Shown here piece by piece: positions 26,544-35,610 of a stretch of DNA of 64,000 nt. This DNA comes from Anaerolineae bacterium. Lineage in GTDB: Bacteria; Chloroflexota; Anaerolineae; Caldilineales; Caldilineaceae. Position 1 is the stretch's first letter. Every line of letters begins with the position of its first letter. The stretch covers positions 124,001 through 188,000 of the forward strand of contig JAUIHI010000006.1 of assembly GCA_030432295.1 (NCBI GenBank). The letters run 5' to 3'. Both the position numbers and the translations under genes were made by a program. The notes below the pieces were generated by a model that ran no database searches, had not been told where the DNA came from, and saw only the letters and a program-made list of their open reading frames with translations.

Positions 26544-28472
26544 TCACGAGGTGAAAAAGGTGGTTTTGGTGGTTTCTGCTTCAGCCTGTAGCCGCCAGAG
26601 ATATGCATAGCGTCCACCCAAAGTGGTCAATTCCTGATGAATCCCTTTTTCAACAATCTTTCCATTTTCCAAAACAATAATCTGATCAGCCATAATAATC
26701 GTTGAGAGTCGGTGTGCAATTACTATTGTTGTGCGCTTACGACGAATACGTTGGATCGATTCCTGAATTAGTCTTTCAATGTGGCTGTCCAGAGCACTGG
26801 TTGCTTCGTCCAATATCAGCAAGCCCGGGTCACGCACGATTGCTCTGGCGATAGCGATCCGTTGTCTTTGTCCACCCGAAAGATGCTGTCCTCTTTCTCC
26901 AACGGCTGTTTCATATCCATCCGGCAACTGCTTGATAAAATCGTCAACATTGGCCTCGTTCGAGGCCCGCATAAGCTCAGCATCCGTTGCTGATAGATTG
27001 CCAAAACGGATATTCTCGATGACCGTGGTATTGAAGAGGAATGGCTCCTGGTCCACGATACCTATCTGTTCACGCCACTCCTTTATATTGTACTCTCGAA
27101 TATTTCTGCCGTTATAGAGTATCCGTCCGTCGGTGGGCTCATGCAACCGCAACAACAGATTGATAATTGAAGACTTGCCAGCGCCAGAGGCACCCACAAA
27201 TGCGGTCATTTTCCCTTCAGGGATCGTAAATGTTACTCCATCTAGCGCATCGACTACAGCGCCGGGATAAGATAATTTTACATCCTGAAAAATGATGTCA
27301 TGCCTATCTTGCGGCAGCGGGCTGTGTGCCTCAATTACTTGCCCGCTTGTCGAAGGAATCAGAATTCCGGATAGGCGCGACATGGACGGGAAGCTATTGT
27401 TTAGGCTAGCAACACTGTTATTAAGGGCTGTTACAAATGGCAAAAGGCGGTAAAGCACAAATACAAATGTTAATAACCGGGGAATAGCCGAAGCTGAACC
27501 CTGCATCCACAGGTAACCGCCAATCAAAAAGACGGCAACACCAATCGCTGAAATCGATTGGATCAAAGGTTCAATTGCAGCATAGTAAAGTGTATCGCGC
27601 CGCCTAGCACGTATCGCCCGCAACAAGATTTCTTCCAATACATCTGATGCATATTGCTGACGCTGAAAGGTGTGTAGGATGCGAATCCCACCCAAAAACT
27701 CGACAACTACTTCTTTGAACTCTTTGTTTGCACTTAACAGTGCAAGGCCGATTTGTCTTAGCTGTAAGCGGATACCTCGGAGACTGGAAGACAACAGCAG
27801 AAATGCCACCATCACAAGTAGAGTTAGCTTCCATGAAAGCAATACAAGGAGAAGTACGTATGCACTAATTAGAAGCGTATCGCGCAATAGCCGCGTCGTG
27901 GTTAGTACAGCATCTCGGGTTTGGTCAATTAGGTCAAAATAGTAGATTAGGTCTCCTGTTTTGTATTGGGTGACCTCTGAAAAACGAAGACCGAGGAAGC
28001 GAGAAAAGAGACGCCGTCGTAAATCGCCCTCCATCCAAGCCGTCATGTATGCGGAAGCGATCTGGCTGAAAAACTGAAATAAATTTTTTAACACCTGTGC
28101 GCCAACAGCCATGCCAATCAGTAGGAAAAATGTAGTAGCGGTATCCATCCCTTGTGGAAGGTAGGCAAGGTATTCACCCCATTGGCTACTGGTGGTTGTT
28201 CCGCCCAAGCCATTCCCCGACAGTGCCTCCAGAGCCAAGAGAAATATTGCCATTGTGCTGCCCTCAAGAAGGGCTGTCACAATACTTGTCAAAAAAATCA
28301 ATATGATCAGCACTCTGTATTGCCACAACAGCCCCCGCAACATCTGCGCGGTCCAGCCCTCCCCGCCGCTGACCCGCCGGATTAGCCCGCGCACACGCCC
28401 CGGAATCCACGAGGGATTGCGCTCGTTGCGTACATCGATCAGATCGCTCAAACGGGACTTGAAGGTAGACAT
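26544..28472 (-). CDS. ABC exporter, fused permease-ATPase (MsbA/PglK-like)
   Basis: 642 residues: an N-terminal six-helix membrane domain (about 45-350) and a C-terminal ATPase with Walker A GASGAGKSS, Q-loop VDQEPFLFNTTV, signature LSGGQRQR, Walker B LLILDEATSALD and a switch histidine in IVIAHRLST. All motifs are intact, so a homodimer should be active. It resembles lipid A, lipid-linked oligosaccharide and peptide exporters. Beside glycosyltransferases and an asparagine-synthase-like enzyme, a flippase for the lipid-linked product is likely. ATG 28472 follows AAGGG. The gene is clearly more AT-rich than its surroundings, suggesting transfer. Confidence 0.85.
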   Translation of the reverse strand: MSTFKSRLSDLIDVRNERNPSWIPGRVRGLIRRVSGGEGWTAQMLRGLLWQYRVLIILIFLTSIVTALLEGSTMAIFLLALEALSGNGLGGTTTSSQWGEYLAYLPQGMDTATTFFLLIGMAVGAQVLKNLFQFFSQIASAYMTAWMEGDLRRRLFSRFLGLRFSEVTQYKTGDLIYYFDLIDQTRDAVLTTTRLLRDTLLISAYVLLLVLLSWKLTLLVMVAFLLLSSSLRGIRLQLRQIGLALLSANKEFKEVVVEFLGGIRILHTFQRQQYASDVLEEILLRAIRARRRDTLYYAAIEPLIQSISAIGVAVFLIGGYLWMQGSASAIPRLLTFVFVLYRLLPFVTALNNSVASLNNSFPSMSRLSGILIPSTSGQVIEAHSPLPQDRHDIIFQDVKLSYPGAVVDALDGVTFTIPEGKMTAFVGASGAGKSSIINLLLRLHEPTDGRILYNGRNIREYNIKEWREQIGIVDQEPFLFNTTVIENIRFGNLSATDAELMRASNEANVDDFIKQLPDGYETAVGERGQHLSGGQRQRIAIARAIVRDPGLLILDEATSALDSHIERLIQESIQRIRRKRTTIVIAHRLSTIIMADQIIVLENGKIVEKGIHQELTTLGGRYAYLWRLQAEAETTKTTFFTS

Positions 28473-28493
28473 CAACACCCTTATAAGCCAGGC

Positions 28494-29147
28494 TTACCCC
28501 AGCAACAACTGCCGCAACGCGGCCAGATTGACCTCAGCGTCAAAGATCGCCTGCACAGGAATTTCAAAACCTTCCACAACCCGGCTGGTCAGTGTCCCGG
28601 AACCGACTTTGTAGGCCAGCCGGTAGTGATCACCGTCCAAAAAGTACTGCTCCACTACCTCTTCGTCGGGGTCGATGATCCAATATTCCGCCACCCCGTG
28701 GGCCGCGTAGTCGTCAAACTTGACGCCCCGATCCCTGGTGGTAGTGCTGTCGGAGAGTATTTCGACAATAAAATCTGGGGCCGGGAAGCACATCTGTTTT
28801 GGCGTAAAAGCATCGGCTACTTCCGCACGGAAAAAACAGATGTCCGGTTCGTAGTCGTTGCGGGTCAGAGAGATAAGCATTTTCTCAAAACCCACAAACC
28901 CCAAATTTCGACTGTCTACGAATGTATCCAACAGCCTCATCAGTAGCTTTGACGCGACAGTATGTTGCAACTTCACCGGCGAATGCACGACCACCTCCCC
29001 ATTGATGAATTCGACTTTTTCGCTCTCACTCATCGTTTCAATGAAGTGTTCCCGGTGCGCTTTTTCCTTGTCCAGCACCTGCTCAATTTCGCGTTGAAAT
29101 AGGGAAAGTCGGGGTGAATCTATCAGTTGTTCCAAAATCGCTTCCAT
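28494..29147 (-). CDS. Uma2 family (DUF820) restriction-nuclease-fold protein
   Basis: 217 residues of the Uma2/DUF820 family, a PD-(D/E)xK nuclease fold common in cyanobacteria and Chloroflexota. The core is VEFINGEVVVHSP, YEPDICFF (the D of the nuclease core), PDFIVEILSDSTTTRDRGVKFDDYAAHGVAEYWIIDPDEE, with the Glu-x-Leu pair of the active site. Its biological role is unknown. ATG 29147 is used because GGAAGGG lies 8 bp upstream; an ATG at 29186 would extend it. It seems unrelated to the glycan genes on both sides and may be a mobile passenger. Confidence 0.8.
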   Translation of the reverse strand: MEAILEQLIDSPRLSLFQREIEQVLDKEKAHREHFIETMSESEKVEFINGEVVVHSPVKLQHTVASKLLMRLLDTFVDSRNLGFVGFEKMLISLTRNDYEPDICFFRAEVADAFTPKQMCFPAPDFIVEILSDSTTTRDRGVKFDDYAAHGVAEYWIIDPDEEVVEQYFLDGDHYRLAYKVGSGTLTSRVVEGFEIPVQAIFDAEVNLAALRQLLLG

Positions 29148-29193
29148 CGGTGTAGCCCTTCCTTCCGTCAAATAATCAGCGGACATCCACTGA

Positions 29194-30393
29194 TTACCGT
29201 TCACTGCCCACTCCCGCCACCTCCCGATAGACCGCCACCGTCTCCGCCGCGCACCGTTCCCAACGAAAACGGGCCGCCTGCACGACCCCCCGCCGCCGCA
29301 ACTCGTCGGCCAACCCCGGCTCGGTGAGGATGCGCTCCACCGCCGCGGCCAAGGCTTCGTCGTCCGTGGCGGGGACCAGTAGCGCCGCGTCGCCGGCCAC
29401 CTCCGGCAGACTGCTGCTGTCGGCACAGACGACAGGCGTGCCGCAAGCCATCGCTTCCAACACCGGGAAGCCAAAGCCTTCGTAGAGGCTGGGCAACAGA
29501 AGCGCGTCTGCCCCGGCGTAGAGAGCGGGCAAATCGTCGTCGGGGACCCGCCCGGCAAATGTCACGTCGTCGGTCAGCCCTAACTCCGCTACCAGCGCGG
29601 CCACCGGCTCGAAGAGCCAGCCCTTGCCCCCGGAAATCAGCAGCCTGTGGGGATGGCCCGCCTGCTTCAATCGGGCCAATGCACGCATAGCTGTGGCGTG
29701 ATTTTTGCGGGGTTCCAGCGTGCCCACCATCAACAGATAGGGCCGTTCTGGACTGTATTGCTGGCGGATGCGCGCCACGGCTGGCGGGCCGATGGGAGCG
29801 AAGCGGTCGTCAATGCCCTCGTAGATCACCCGGATTTTGCGCTCTGGTGTGCCATAGCGGGCCATCAAATCCCGCCGAGTCTGTTGGCTTACTGCAATAA
29901 TAGCATCTGCGGCCCGTACAAACAAAGGCATTGCTACCTGCAAAAAAGCCCGGTTCGTCCACGTGTGGTGCTGGGGGAAGGCTTCAAAGATCAGATCGTG
30001 GACTGTCAGCACTGTGGGCCGGGCCAGCCGGGGCAGCAGATGTTCTGTCGCGTGATAAACATCAGATGCGGGCAGTCGGCCCTCCAATGCCCGGAAACGG
30101 AGCAACTGACTTGCCAACGCCCCCAGCCGCCACGGGTATTGGCCCCGCTCAATTGTAGCGGTCGGCGCATTCTGCAACGACGCCGGCAATTCGTGGCCGC
30201 TGTGCCGGTTGTAGAAAAGGGTTAGGTCGATTTCGTCGCTGTGCCCTGCCAGCAGATGGGAAGCCAGCCGCTCGGCATAGCGGGCCAGACCCGCGTTCTG
30301 ATGCACAGCCGGGCCAATGTCCAGCGCCACACGGAGACGGGGAGAAACCTGCCGGGTTTCAGAAAACCCGGCAGGTTTTGGTATCGTATCCAT
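29194..30393 (-). CDS. Glycosyltransferase, GT4 family
   Basis: 399 residues. After a variable N-terminus the GT-B fold begins LRVALDIGPAVHQNAGLARYAERL; the C-terminal domain has YLLMVGTLEPRKNH and the GT4 retaining motif LYEGFGFPVLEAMACGTPVV with the conserved Glu pair. Substrates are unknown. ATG 30393 overlaps the udk stop (TGATG), which supports this start. The first ~20 codons contain a 15-bp perfect inverted repeat (30345-30378), so the N-terminal 20 or so residues are probably encoded by an inserted palindrome; a GTG at 30330 is an alternative start. Confidence 0.85.
   Translation of the reverse strand: MDTIPKPAGFSETRQVSPRLRVALDIGPAVHQNAGLARYAERLASHLLAGHSDEIDLTLFYNRHSGHELPASLQNAPTATIERGQYPWRLGALASQLLRFRALEGRLPASDVYHATEHLLPRLARPTVLTVHDLIFEAFPQHHTWTNRAFLQVAMPLFVRAADAIIAVSQQTRRDLMARYGTPERKIRVIYEGIDDRFAPIGPPAVARIRQQYSPERPYLLMVGTLEPRKNHATAMRALARLKQAGHPHRLLISGGKGWLFEPVAALVAELGLTDDVTFAGRVPDDDLPALYAGADALLLPSLYEGFGFPVLEAMACGTPVVCADSSSLPEVAGDAALLVPATDDEALAAAVERILTEPGLADELRRRGVVQAARFRWERCAAETVAVYREVAGVGSER
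30345..30378. repeat. Palindrome inside the 5' end of a glycosyltransferase gene
   Basis: Arms AAACCTGCCGGGTTT (30345-30359) and its exact complement (30364-30378) flank a 4-nt loop. It is in frame in the GT4 gene that begins at 30393. Confidence 0.7.
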
Positions 30394-31046
30394 CAGCCCG
30401 CCTCGTCCAACAATTTGTGGATACGGCTGATAATCATCTCCATCGCCACCTGATTGCGCCCACCTTCCGGCACAATCAGATGGGCGTAGCGTTTACTCGG
30501 CTCCACAAATTCCAGATGCATAGGCCGCACTGTGCCCAAATACTGCTCCACCACCGAATCCAGCGAGCGCCCCCGCTCGAAAATGTCCCGGCGCAGGCGA
30601 CGGATAAAGCGAATGTCCGCGTCCGTATCCACAAAAATACGGATGTCCATCAGCTCCCGCAGGCTGGCTTCGGCGAAGATGAGAATCCCCTCCACCAGCA
30701 CCACAGGCGCGGGCATAACCATACGCGGCTCGGCCCCCCGGCTGTAGGTGGCAAAGTCATAGACCGGCACAGCCACCGCTTCTCCCCGGCGCAGACCCAG
30801 CAGATGCTCCACCAGCAGGGGCGTGTCCAGACTCTCCGGGTGGTCGTAGTTGCGTTTGGCCCGTTCGGCCAGGGGCAGGTGACTTTCCTCGCAATAGTAG
30901 CTGTCGTGCTGCAAAAAGGCGATCTGCTGGGAGCCGATGCGTTTCAGAATCTGCTCGCTGACTGTGGTTTTGCCGCTGCCGGTTCCCCCGGCCACGCCGA
31001 TGACAATCGGCGGCCCTTTGCGTTTGTCGAAAGAAGTGGGGTTCAT
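30393..31046 (-). CDS. udk: Uridine kinase
   Basis: Phosphorylates uridine and cytidine in pyrimidine salvage. The 217-residue protein has Walker A GVAGGTGSGKTT, the uridine-binding HDSYYCEESHLP, NYDHPESLDT, VPVYDFATYSRG, and VLVEGILIFAEASLRELMD. Length and motifs match bacterial Udk. Both ends overlap neighbouring genes through TGATG junctions, so it is cotranslated with the ResB-like gene before it and the GT4 gene after it. No functional link to either is evident. Confidence 0.93.
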   Translation of the reverse strand: MNPTSFDKRKGPPIVIGVAGGTGSGKTTVSEQILKRIGSQQIAFLQHDSYYCEESHLPLAERAKRNYDHPESLDTPLLVEHLLGLRRGEAVAVPVYDFATYSRGAEPRMVMPAPVVLVEGILIFAEASLRELMDIRIFVDTDADIRFIRRLRRDIFERGRSLDSVVEQYLGTVRPMHLEFVEPSKRYAHLIVPEGGRNQVAMEMIISRIHKLLDEAG

Positions 31047-32482
31047 CAGACGCCGATTTCCCCTTCCAGTTCTGCCAGCGGCTCCGGGCTACTGCTCTGC
31101 ACGACCAGCACAGCGCGTTCACCCGGCCAGGGGGCAAGCTGCACCAGCGCAAAAAAAGGACGGCGCAGATAACCCGCGGCTCCGGCCAATACCAGAATCA
31201 GCGCGGCCCACAGCAGCCCATCCCCTGGCAAATAGCGCAGGTGTACAGTCAACCCCGGCAAAAAGCGGAGGCGGATTGTAGCCTGGCTGCCCGCCTGCTC
31301 ACCCCGGAGCAGTGCCACACTGCGCACGTCGTCCTGGCTGATCTCCGAACGGGTCACTGCGCCGCTATCCCCGGCGATTGTCTCGACCAGAAACTCTCCG
31401 TCCTCCACCAGGCGCACCAGCCGCAAAGCCACATCCCCATCCGGGATCAGCACCGATTCTTCGCTGCCCGGCGCGGGGAAGACAAAACCGATGCGGTCGG
31501 TCGTCCCGCTCTGTCCGGGCAGCAGGAGTGTGCCCGGTTTGTCGCTCTCCACATAAATGCCGGGCACATCCGCCTGCATATGGATATTTGTGTTGTTCAG
31601 GCGGGCTGTCTGGCTGCGGCCCACCGCGAGCAGTTGGGTCGCATCGCCCAATTCCACTTGCAGGGCTGCCGACTGGCTGCCCTGCTCGCCGATGACCGCA
31701 TAGCGCAGGTGCAGCCCTTGCTGGGGAAAGCGAAAATCACCGCCAGGGGGCAGGGGCGCGGGGGTGACCTCCCAGCCGAAGTTGACGCCAGCCCATAGCA
31801 CGGCCAGGGCCAGGAGAATCCCCGCCAGGAGCAGGGGACGCACGTAATAGGCCCAGACGTGACCCTGCACCAGCCAGCGCATTTCCCCCTCTTCGTTCTC
31901 TGGTGTGTCGCTCACCTGTGCCCGGCGCACCAGCACCGATGGATTGGCGTCGAAGCGATTTCCCAGACGTCGGCTGATGGCCCCGGACATCTGGGCAAAG
32001 GCGGCATCCAGCCCGGAGCGGGAGCGGAAGACCTGTCCGCTGCCGGGGATGGGCAAGGGTTCGCCCGTGGCATTTTGGGGCGCGGCCAGCAGGGCAGGCA
32101 GTCGGCGGCTGCGCTGGATGTCGGCCAACTGCTCGCCCAGATGGATGAGCAGCAGCAGCCCCAGCACTGCCAGTCCGGCCCGGATAAGCGGGCTGTGGAT
32201 CAGATCGAAGAGTCCCAGGCCGTTGAGCAGCGTGCCCAGACCGCCGTATTCGTTGCGGGTGGTGAGCAGCCAGCGGGTCGCACCCGCGGGGTCGTCGGCA
32301 TATTGGCCGGGCAACTGGGGCAGGGCCAGCCCGACAATCACCAGCAGCAGCAGAAAGCCAGCCACGCTTATCAGCAGCAGCGGGCGGCGCAGGGTCTCCC
32401 AGAGCAGGGGGAAGGGGTCCCGCCGTGGGCGCGGAGCGGTTGTCACATTGGATTCGGGATTTGTAGGGATGGATTCAACCAT
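31046..32482 (-). CDS. ResB-like membrane protein, putative cytochrome c biogenesis
   Basis: 478 residues. Four membrane segments are visible at roughly 32-54, 100-118, 210-232 and 425-445, with a large soluble domain between the third and fourth. That is the topology of ResB/Ccs1, which with ResC/CcsA delivers haem for c-type cytochrome maturation. Motif support is weak: there is no strongly conserved ResB block that I can point to, and no CcsA gene in the window, so the assignment rests on topology. ATG 32482 is preferred over the TTG before it. The stop overlaps the udk start. Confidence 0.5.
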   Translation of the reverse strand: MVESIPTNPESNVTTAPRPRRDPFPLLWETLRRPLLLISVAGFLLLLVIVGLALPQLPGQYADDPAGATRWLLTTRNEYGGLGTLLNGLGLFDLIHSPLIRAGLAVLGLLLLIHLGEQLADIQRSRRLPALLAAPQNATGEPLPIPGSGQVFRSRSGLDAAFAQMSGAISRRLGNRFDANPSVLVRRAQVSDTPENEEGEMRWLVQGHVWAYYVRPLLLAGILLALAVLWAGVNFGWEVTPAPLPPGGDFRFPQQGLHLRYAVIGEQGSQSAALQVELGDATQLLAVGRSQTARLNNTNIHMQADVPGIYVESDKPGTLLLPGQSGTTDRIGFVFPAPGSEESVLIPDGDVALRLVRLVEDGEFLVETIAGDSGAVTRSEISQDDVRSVALLRGEQAGSQATIRLRFLPGLTVHLRYLPGDGLLWAALILVLAGAAGYLRRPFFALVQLAPWPGERAVLVVQSSSPEPLAELEGEIGV

Positions 32483-32492
32483 CAAAGATTCC

Positions 32493-35360
32493 TCAAAACG
32501 ACGACAGAAACATCTGCCCGGCGCGCAGCCAGGGATCGTTGGCCAGCCACTGGGAGACGGTTTCCTCCAGATTCATCAGGGGCGCGTTGCGCTGGGTGCA
32601 GGTGGGCAGGGCCTCCAGAAAGGCCGCGCCGTACTCTCGCTTCCAGGCCCGGTTGTCCAGCATCACCACTACACCTCGGTCCGTGGCCCGACGGATCAGC
32701 CGCCCAAAGCCCTGACGGAAACGCAGCACCGCATCGGGGACGACGTAATCGTAGAAGGAGTCGTCGTAGCCCGCGCCCCGGGCCGCCACCAGCGGGTCGG
32801 TGGGCACGGCAAAGGGCAGGCGCACAATAAAGAGACAGGTCAACTGCTCGCCGGGCAGGTCGATGCCCTCCCAGAAAGTGCCTGTGCCCAGTAGCACAAA
32901 ACGCCCGCCGCTGCGAAACTCCTTCAGCAGCCGCCGCCGACTACCGGAGCCGTGTTCCAGCAGGCCAATCCCCATCCGGTCCAGGGGGCCGCGGATGGCT
33001 TCGGCGGTCGCCTTCAAATGGGCGTAGCTGGTGAAAAGCACAAGCGTATGGCCGTCGGCAGCTTTGGCTCCGGCGATAATCGCCCGTTCCACACTCTGCT
33101 GATAGTTGCCCCGGTCCGGCGGGGGCATATCGCTGGGCAGATAGAGCATCACATTCGATCGGTAGTCGAAGGGGCTGGCGATGGCCGAAACCTCTGCGCT
33201 CCACCCGCCCAGCCGGTCCTGGATAAAGTCGAAGCCCTCGTTTGTGCGCAGGGTAGCCCCGGTCAGCACGACCGTGCGCAGGCGATGGAAAATCTCCGTC
33301 TCCAACAGATCGCCCACGTGGACCGGCGCGGCGCACAACTCCACATTCTGCTCCGTTCCCCTGTTGCCGCTGGGAATCGAGAGCCAGGTGACGATCTCCC
33401 CATCTGCGCCAACCGGGCGGAAGATCACCCGATCCGCGGCTGCGATCAGTTCGGCCAGATAATCCGTATTGGAGCGCAGTTCGTTCAGATGGAGTGCGGT
33501 GGCATCCTCGGCCCACCAGCGCGCCCGATCCAGCCCGTCGATCAGCGCCTGGCTCTGGTCTAGCAGGGAATGCAGCCCCCGGCTGATGGCGTCCCACTCC
33601 ATTTCGAGCTGACTCCAGCGGGGCTGGGCGCGCATCCCACTGTCCAGACGCAGACGCTGGGCATACTCGGCGCTGGGACGGATGCCCTCCTGGGACTGGG
33701 CGAATTGGAGAATGGAAGCGGCGAATTCACCCAGCGGCGCGGAGAGACGGCGGGCCGCATCTTCGATCTGGCGGGCCTGGTGGGGCCATTCCGGGTGGCT
33801 CTCCAAACGGCGGCGCATCTCTTTGGGCAAGGCCATTCGGCTCAGCGCGGCGTCGATCTGCGCCCGATCCGTGCGGGTGGTCAGGGCTTCGGTGGCCGCA
33901 TCTTCCAGCCGGTGGGCCTCGTCGATGACCAGATGATTGTAGGCGGGCAGCAGCCGGTGGCCCGTCTCCACATCGGCCAGGAGGAGCGCGTGGTTGACCA
34001 CCAGCAGATGGGCTGTCTCCGCGGCGTGGCGGGCCTGCCAATAGAAGTCGTGGGAGCCGAATTCGCCCTGCTGATGGGCGTCGCTCCCACAGCGCTCTTC
34101 CGTGCAGATGGCCGGATCCGAGGCAATCTGCCGCCAGACGGAGCGCTCTTTGGGGTCGTTGATAGACAACTCAGCCACATCCCCCGTGCGGGTATTGGGC
34201 AGCCAGGCCAATATCTTTGCCAGCAGGCGCAGTTCGACAGTCGCCAATTGGCGTCCTCGTCGCCACTCTTCCAGGCGGCGGGTGCAGAGATAGTTCTGGC
34301 GGCCTTTGAGCAGGGCCGCGCGCAGGGGCGGTAACTCCGGCGCACTCTCGGTCAACAGTTCGGCCAGCCGGGGAATCTCCTGTTCCAGCAGTTGCTCCTG
34401 CAGAGGAATTGTGTTGGTGGCGACGACGGCCCGCTGGTTGTGGGCTGTGGACCAGAGCGCGGCAGGCAGCAGATAGGCCATACTTTTGCCCGTGCCTGTG
34501 CCCGCCTCGATCATTCGGTGGCGGCCCGCAGTGAAGGCGTCCAGCACCAGATGGGACATCTCCACCTGTCCCCGGCGGCTCTCGTAGTGGCCGTCCAACT
34601 GGCGAGCCAGAGGGCCGTCGTCGGCAAAGGCCGCGTCGAGGGTCTCCGGTGTCATCAGCCGCTCCACCTCCGCACTGGCGGGCGCAGGTTGGACAGGGGG
34701 CGCTGGCTGGGCCGCGTCCGCACGAATCCAATGCACAGGCGGCTGGTTCCACGCACCGGACAGACGGCTTGCCAGTGCATCTTCCAGCAGAAAGCGCAGG
34801 GACCAATCGCTGCTCGCGCTGCTCTCGACGAGGATTCGCAGGATTTGCAGGGGCAATTGGTCCAGCCGTTCGATCAGCCGGATGAAAAGCTGGGCCGTGG
34901 CTTCGGCGTCGGCGTTGGCCCGGTGGGCGTCGTCCAGGCGGATGTCCAGACTGTTGCAGAGTTCGCCCAGATTGTAGCTGGGCTGGTTGGGCAGCAGAAT
35001 CGTCGCCAACTCGTGGGTATCCAGCCGGGGGCGGTGGAAGTTGGCCCCGTTTGCTTCCAAAAAGCCCAGATCGAAGCCGACGTTGTGGCCGACGACGCCG
35101 TAGACGGCGCTATCCACAAAGGCCAGGAGTTCGGGAAGCACTCGCTCCATCGCCGGTGCGCCCGCCACATCCCGATCGGAGATGTTCGTCAATTGCTGGA
35201 TGAAAATAGGGATGGGACGGCCCGGATTGACGAAGGTGGAGAACGTATCGACGATTGCGCCGTCGCAGAAACGCACCGCGCCGATCTCAATGATGGCGTC
35301 TTTTTGGGGGCTGAGGCCGGTGGTTTCCAGATCCACAGCGACAAATGTACGCGGGAGCAT
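32493..35360 (-). CDS. dinG: DinG-type helicase fused to DEDDh exonuclease
   Basis: 955 residues. The N-terminal DnaQ-like exonuclease has Asp10/Glu12 (AVDLETTGL), Asp97, His146 and Asp151, all five DEDDh residues. The XPD-like SF2 helicase has Walker A EAGTGTGKS (K292) and DEAH box (480-483), ending with motif VI GRLIRRATDRG. The domain order matches firmicute-type DinG. The iron-sulfur region keeps three cysteines (Cys359, Cys419, Cys424), but the fourth, expected before FYxxAR, is Asp438 (HDFYWQAR). The cluster may be Asp-ligated or lost. It probably acts in repair of structured DNA or R-loops. Confidence 0.9.
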   Translation of the reverse strand: MLPRTFVAVDLETTGLSPQKDAIIEIGAVRFCDGAIVDTFSTFVNPGRPIPIFIQQLTNISDRDVAGAPAMERVLPELLAFVDSAVYGVVGHNVGFDLGFLEANGANFHRPRLDTHELATILLPNQPSYNLGELCNSLDIRLDDAHRANADAEATAQLFIRLIERLDQLPLQILRILVESSASSDWSLRFLLEDALASRLSGAWNQPPVHWIRADAAQPAPPVQPAPASAEVERLMTPETLDAAFADDGPLARQLDGHYESRRGQVEMSHLVLDAFTAGRHRMIEAGTGTGKSMAYLLPAALWSTAHNQRAVVATNTIPLQEQLLEQEIPRLAELLTESAPELPPLRAALLKGRQNYLCTRRLEEWRRGRQLATVELRLLAKILAWLPNTRTGDVAELSINDPKERSVWRQIASDPAICTEERCGSDAHQQGEFGSHDFYWQARHAAETAHLLVVNHALLLADVETGHRLLPAYNHLVIDEAHRLEDAATEALTTRTDRAQIDAALSRMALPKEMRRRLESHPEWPHQARQIEDAARRLSAPLGEFAASILQFAQSQEGIRPSAEYAQRLRLDSGMRAQPRWSQLEMEWDAISRGLHSLLDQSQALIDGLDRARWWAEDATALHLNELRSNTDYLAELIAAADRVIFRPVGADGEIVTWLSIPSGNRGTEQNVELCAAPVHVGDLLETEIFHRLRTVVLTGATLRTNEGFDFIQDRLGGWSAEVSAIASPFDYRSNVMLYLPSDMPPPDRGNYQQSVERAIIAGAKAADGHTLVLFTSYAHLKATAEAIRGPLDRMGIGLLEHGSGSRRRLLKEFRSGGRFVLLGTGTFWEGIDLPGEQLTCLFIVRLPFAVPTDPLVAARGAGYDDSFYDYVVPDAVLRFRQGFGRLIRRATDRGVVVMLDNRAWKREYGAAFLEALPTCTQRNAPLMNLEETVSQWLANDPWLRAGQMFLSSF

Positions 35361-35451
35361 TGGCTGTCCGTTCCAGGAAATAGAATAGAATGCTGATTAC
35401 GCGGATGAGGTGGAACAATGCGGATTCTCACTTGCCGATTCCACCCTCGGC

Positions 35452-35481
35452 ATTATAGCAGGCCCCGGCGATGGATGGCGA
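35452..35481 (-). promoter_or_regulatory. Extended -10 promoter for dinG
   Basis: On the minus strand TGCTATAAT forms an extended -10 (TATAAT at 35457-35452) with TCGCCA 18 bp upstream at 35481-35476. The transcript would start near 35445, about 85 nt before the dinG ATG. Confidence 0.55.
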
Positions 35482-35574
35482 ATAGGCCCGGATGGGACGG
35501 GAAGTATCCGTATGGGGAATTGCTCGCTGTGGGGTTCTGGGGCAAAATGGAAGAGGAAAGTCAAAAGGCAAAAG

Positions 35575-35598
35575 GCGATGTCCTGAGCCTGTCGAAGG
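35575..35598 (+). repeat. Dispersed CCTGAGC(C/T)TGTCGAAGG repeat, copy 1
   Basis: A 24-bp word also found at 57208-57231 with one difference, including the preceding GCGATGT. This short repeat is widespread in unrelated bacteria and is not a gene-specific signal. Here it lies just before the GTG start of the GT2 gene. Confidence 0.6.
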
Positions 35599-35610
35599 AA
35601 AAAGGCAAAA

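Larger units (their letters stand above)
35361..35610. other. Divergent intergenic region between dinG and the GT2 gene
   Basis: 250 bp that separates the minus-strand run from the next plus-strand genes. It holds a probable minus-strand promoter (next entry), a possible plus-strand promoter (TTGCCG 35432 and TATAGC 35454, 16-bp spacer), and one copy of a CGATGTCCTGAGC-type dispersed repeat at 35575-35598. Confidence 0.55.

Noticed and set aside
22855-28472. Lasso peptide cluster (asparagine-synthase-like cyclase plus ABC exporter)
   Set aside because: No precursor peptide, RRE or transglutaminase-like protease gene is present, and the neighbours are sugar-active enzymes.
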